Source: Planktotalea sp.
Lineage (GTDB): Bacteria > Pseudomonadota > Alphaproteobacteria > Rhodobacterales > Rhodobacteraceae
Direction: 5' to 3'
NCBI GenBank assembly: GCA_024645145.1
Contig: JAHEGL010000148.1
Span: 1-6,321, forward strand
Length of the DNA stretch: 6,321 bases
The number at the start of each line of letters is the position of its first letter. The first letter of the stretch is position 1. The translations under genes were made by a program, and so were the position numbers. Positions 6,021 to 6,321 of the stretch are shown here, piece after piece. The notes under the pieces are model-generated. The model made no database searches and had not been told where the DNA came from. It saw only the letters and a list, made by a program, of their open reading frames with translations.

Positions 6021-6321
6021 TTAATGGCGGAAATGGCGCATACCTGTAAACACCATCGCCAAACCAGCCTCATCCGCGGCTGCAATCACTTCATCATCGC
6101 GCATAGACCCTCCAGGTTGTATAACGCAAGAGGCACCAGCAGCTGCCGCTTCCATCAAGCCGTCCGCAAATGGGAAGAACGCATCCGACGCGACAGCTGA
6201 TCCAACGCTAAGTGGCGTCTCAAGTCCAAGAACTTCTGCCATGCGTTCCGCCTTTTTCGCAGCGATCAACGCGCTATCGAGACGGTTCATTTGACCTGCA
6301 CCAATACCAACTGTTGCGCCG
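6021..6321 (-). CDS. purH: Bifunctional AICAR transformylase / IMP cyclohydrolase, C-terminal end only
   Basis: The last 99 or so codons of purH; the gene continues beyond the right end of the window (reading frame open to the edge, so the 5' end is missing). This part belongs to the AICAR formyltransferase domain, which transfers a formyl group from 10-formyl-tetrahydrofolate to AICAR; the N-terminal domain, not seen here, closes the ring to IMP in the last step of purine synthesis in the cytosol. Diagnostic blocks are [36 protein letters not shown] and the C-terminal MRHFRH. An internal ATG at 6290 lies within the conserved GAGQMNR block and is not a start. It is the first gene in the window of the run that leads into lspA. 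Confidence 0.97.
   Translation of the reverse strand, partial: GATVGIGAGQMNRLDSALIAAKKAERMAEVLGLETPLSVGSAVASDAFFPFADGLMEAAAAGASCVIQPGGSMRDDEVIAAADEAGLAMVFTGMRHFRH

Overview
The window looks like chromosome of a Roseobacter-type alphaproteobacterium (Rhodobacteraceae). The evidence is the gene set and order: purH, then lspA, then a DUF3035/BamF-type lipoprotein, then two M16 peptidase-like proteins, all on the minus strand. The protein sequences also have the flavour of that family. No taxonomic search was possible, so this is recognition, not proof. GC content appears moderate and fairly even, and I saw no mobile element, CRISPR array, tRNA or rRNA.

Right half (about 2163 to 6321, minus strand): an envelope-biogenesis gene string. 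It enters with the 3' end of purH (purine synthesis). lspA (lipoprotein signal peptidase) follows 22 bases later, then a lipoprotein of the DUF3035/BamF family, which is itself a predicted LspA substrate. Last come two exported M16-family proteins whose genes overlap by 4 bases (ATGA). The first M16 protein keeps the zinc-binding HxxEH motif and lacks the family's Arg/Tyr pair. The second lost all zinc ligands and keeps the Arg/Tyr pair. They look like two halves of one heteromeric periplasmic peptidase. The string ends at a 10-bp hairpin at 2132-2156, shared with the convergent hydrolase gene.

Left half (1 to about 2123): a divergent pair. A membrane-anchored AraC-type regulator (seven predicted transmembrane helices plus a C-terminal AraC DNA-binding domain) runs leftward. 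A secreted alpha/beta hydrolase related to dienelactone hydrolase/PAF-acetylhydrolase runs rightward. The 128-base gap between them holds short direct and inverted repeats that could be the regulator's sites. The hydrolase is broken: its N-terminal part (with the nucleophile Ser) and its C-terminal part (with the presumed catalytic His) lie in different frames, so it is either a recent pseudogene or a sequence error. A GC-rich hairpin abuts the regulator's stop codon and is followed by a T-rich run on the plus strand, suggesting that a convergent gene ends just left of the window.

No wholly new system stands out. The observations most worth following are the complementary M16 pair in its lipoprotein/LspA context, and the membrane-bound regulator beside a broken target gene.
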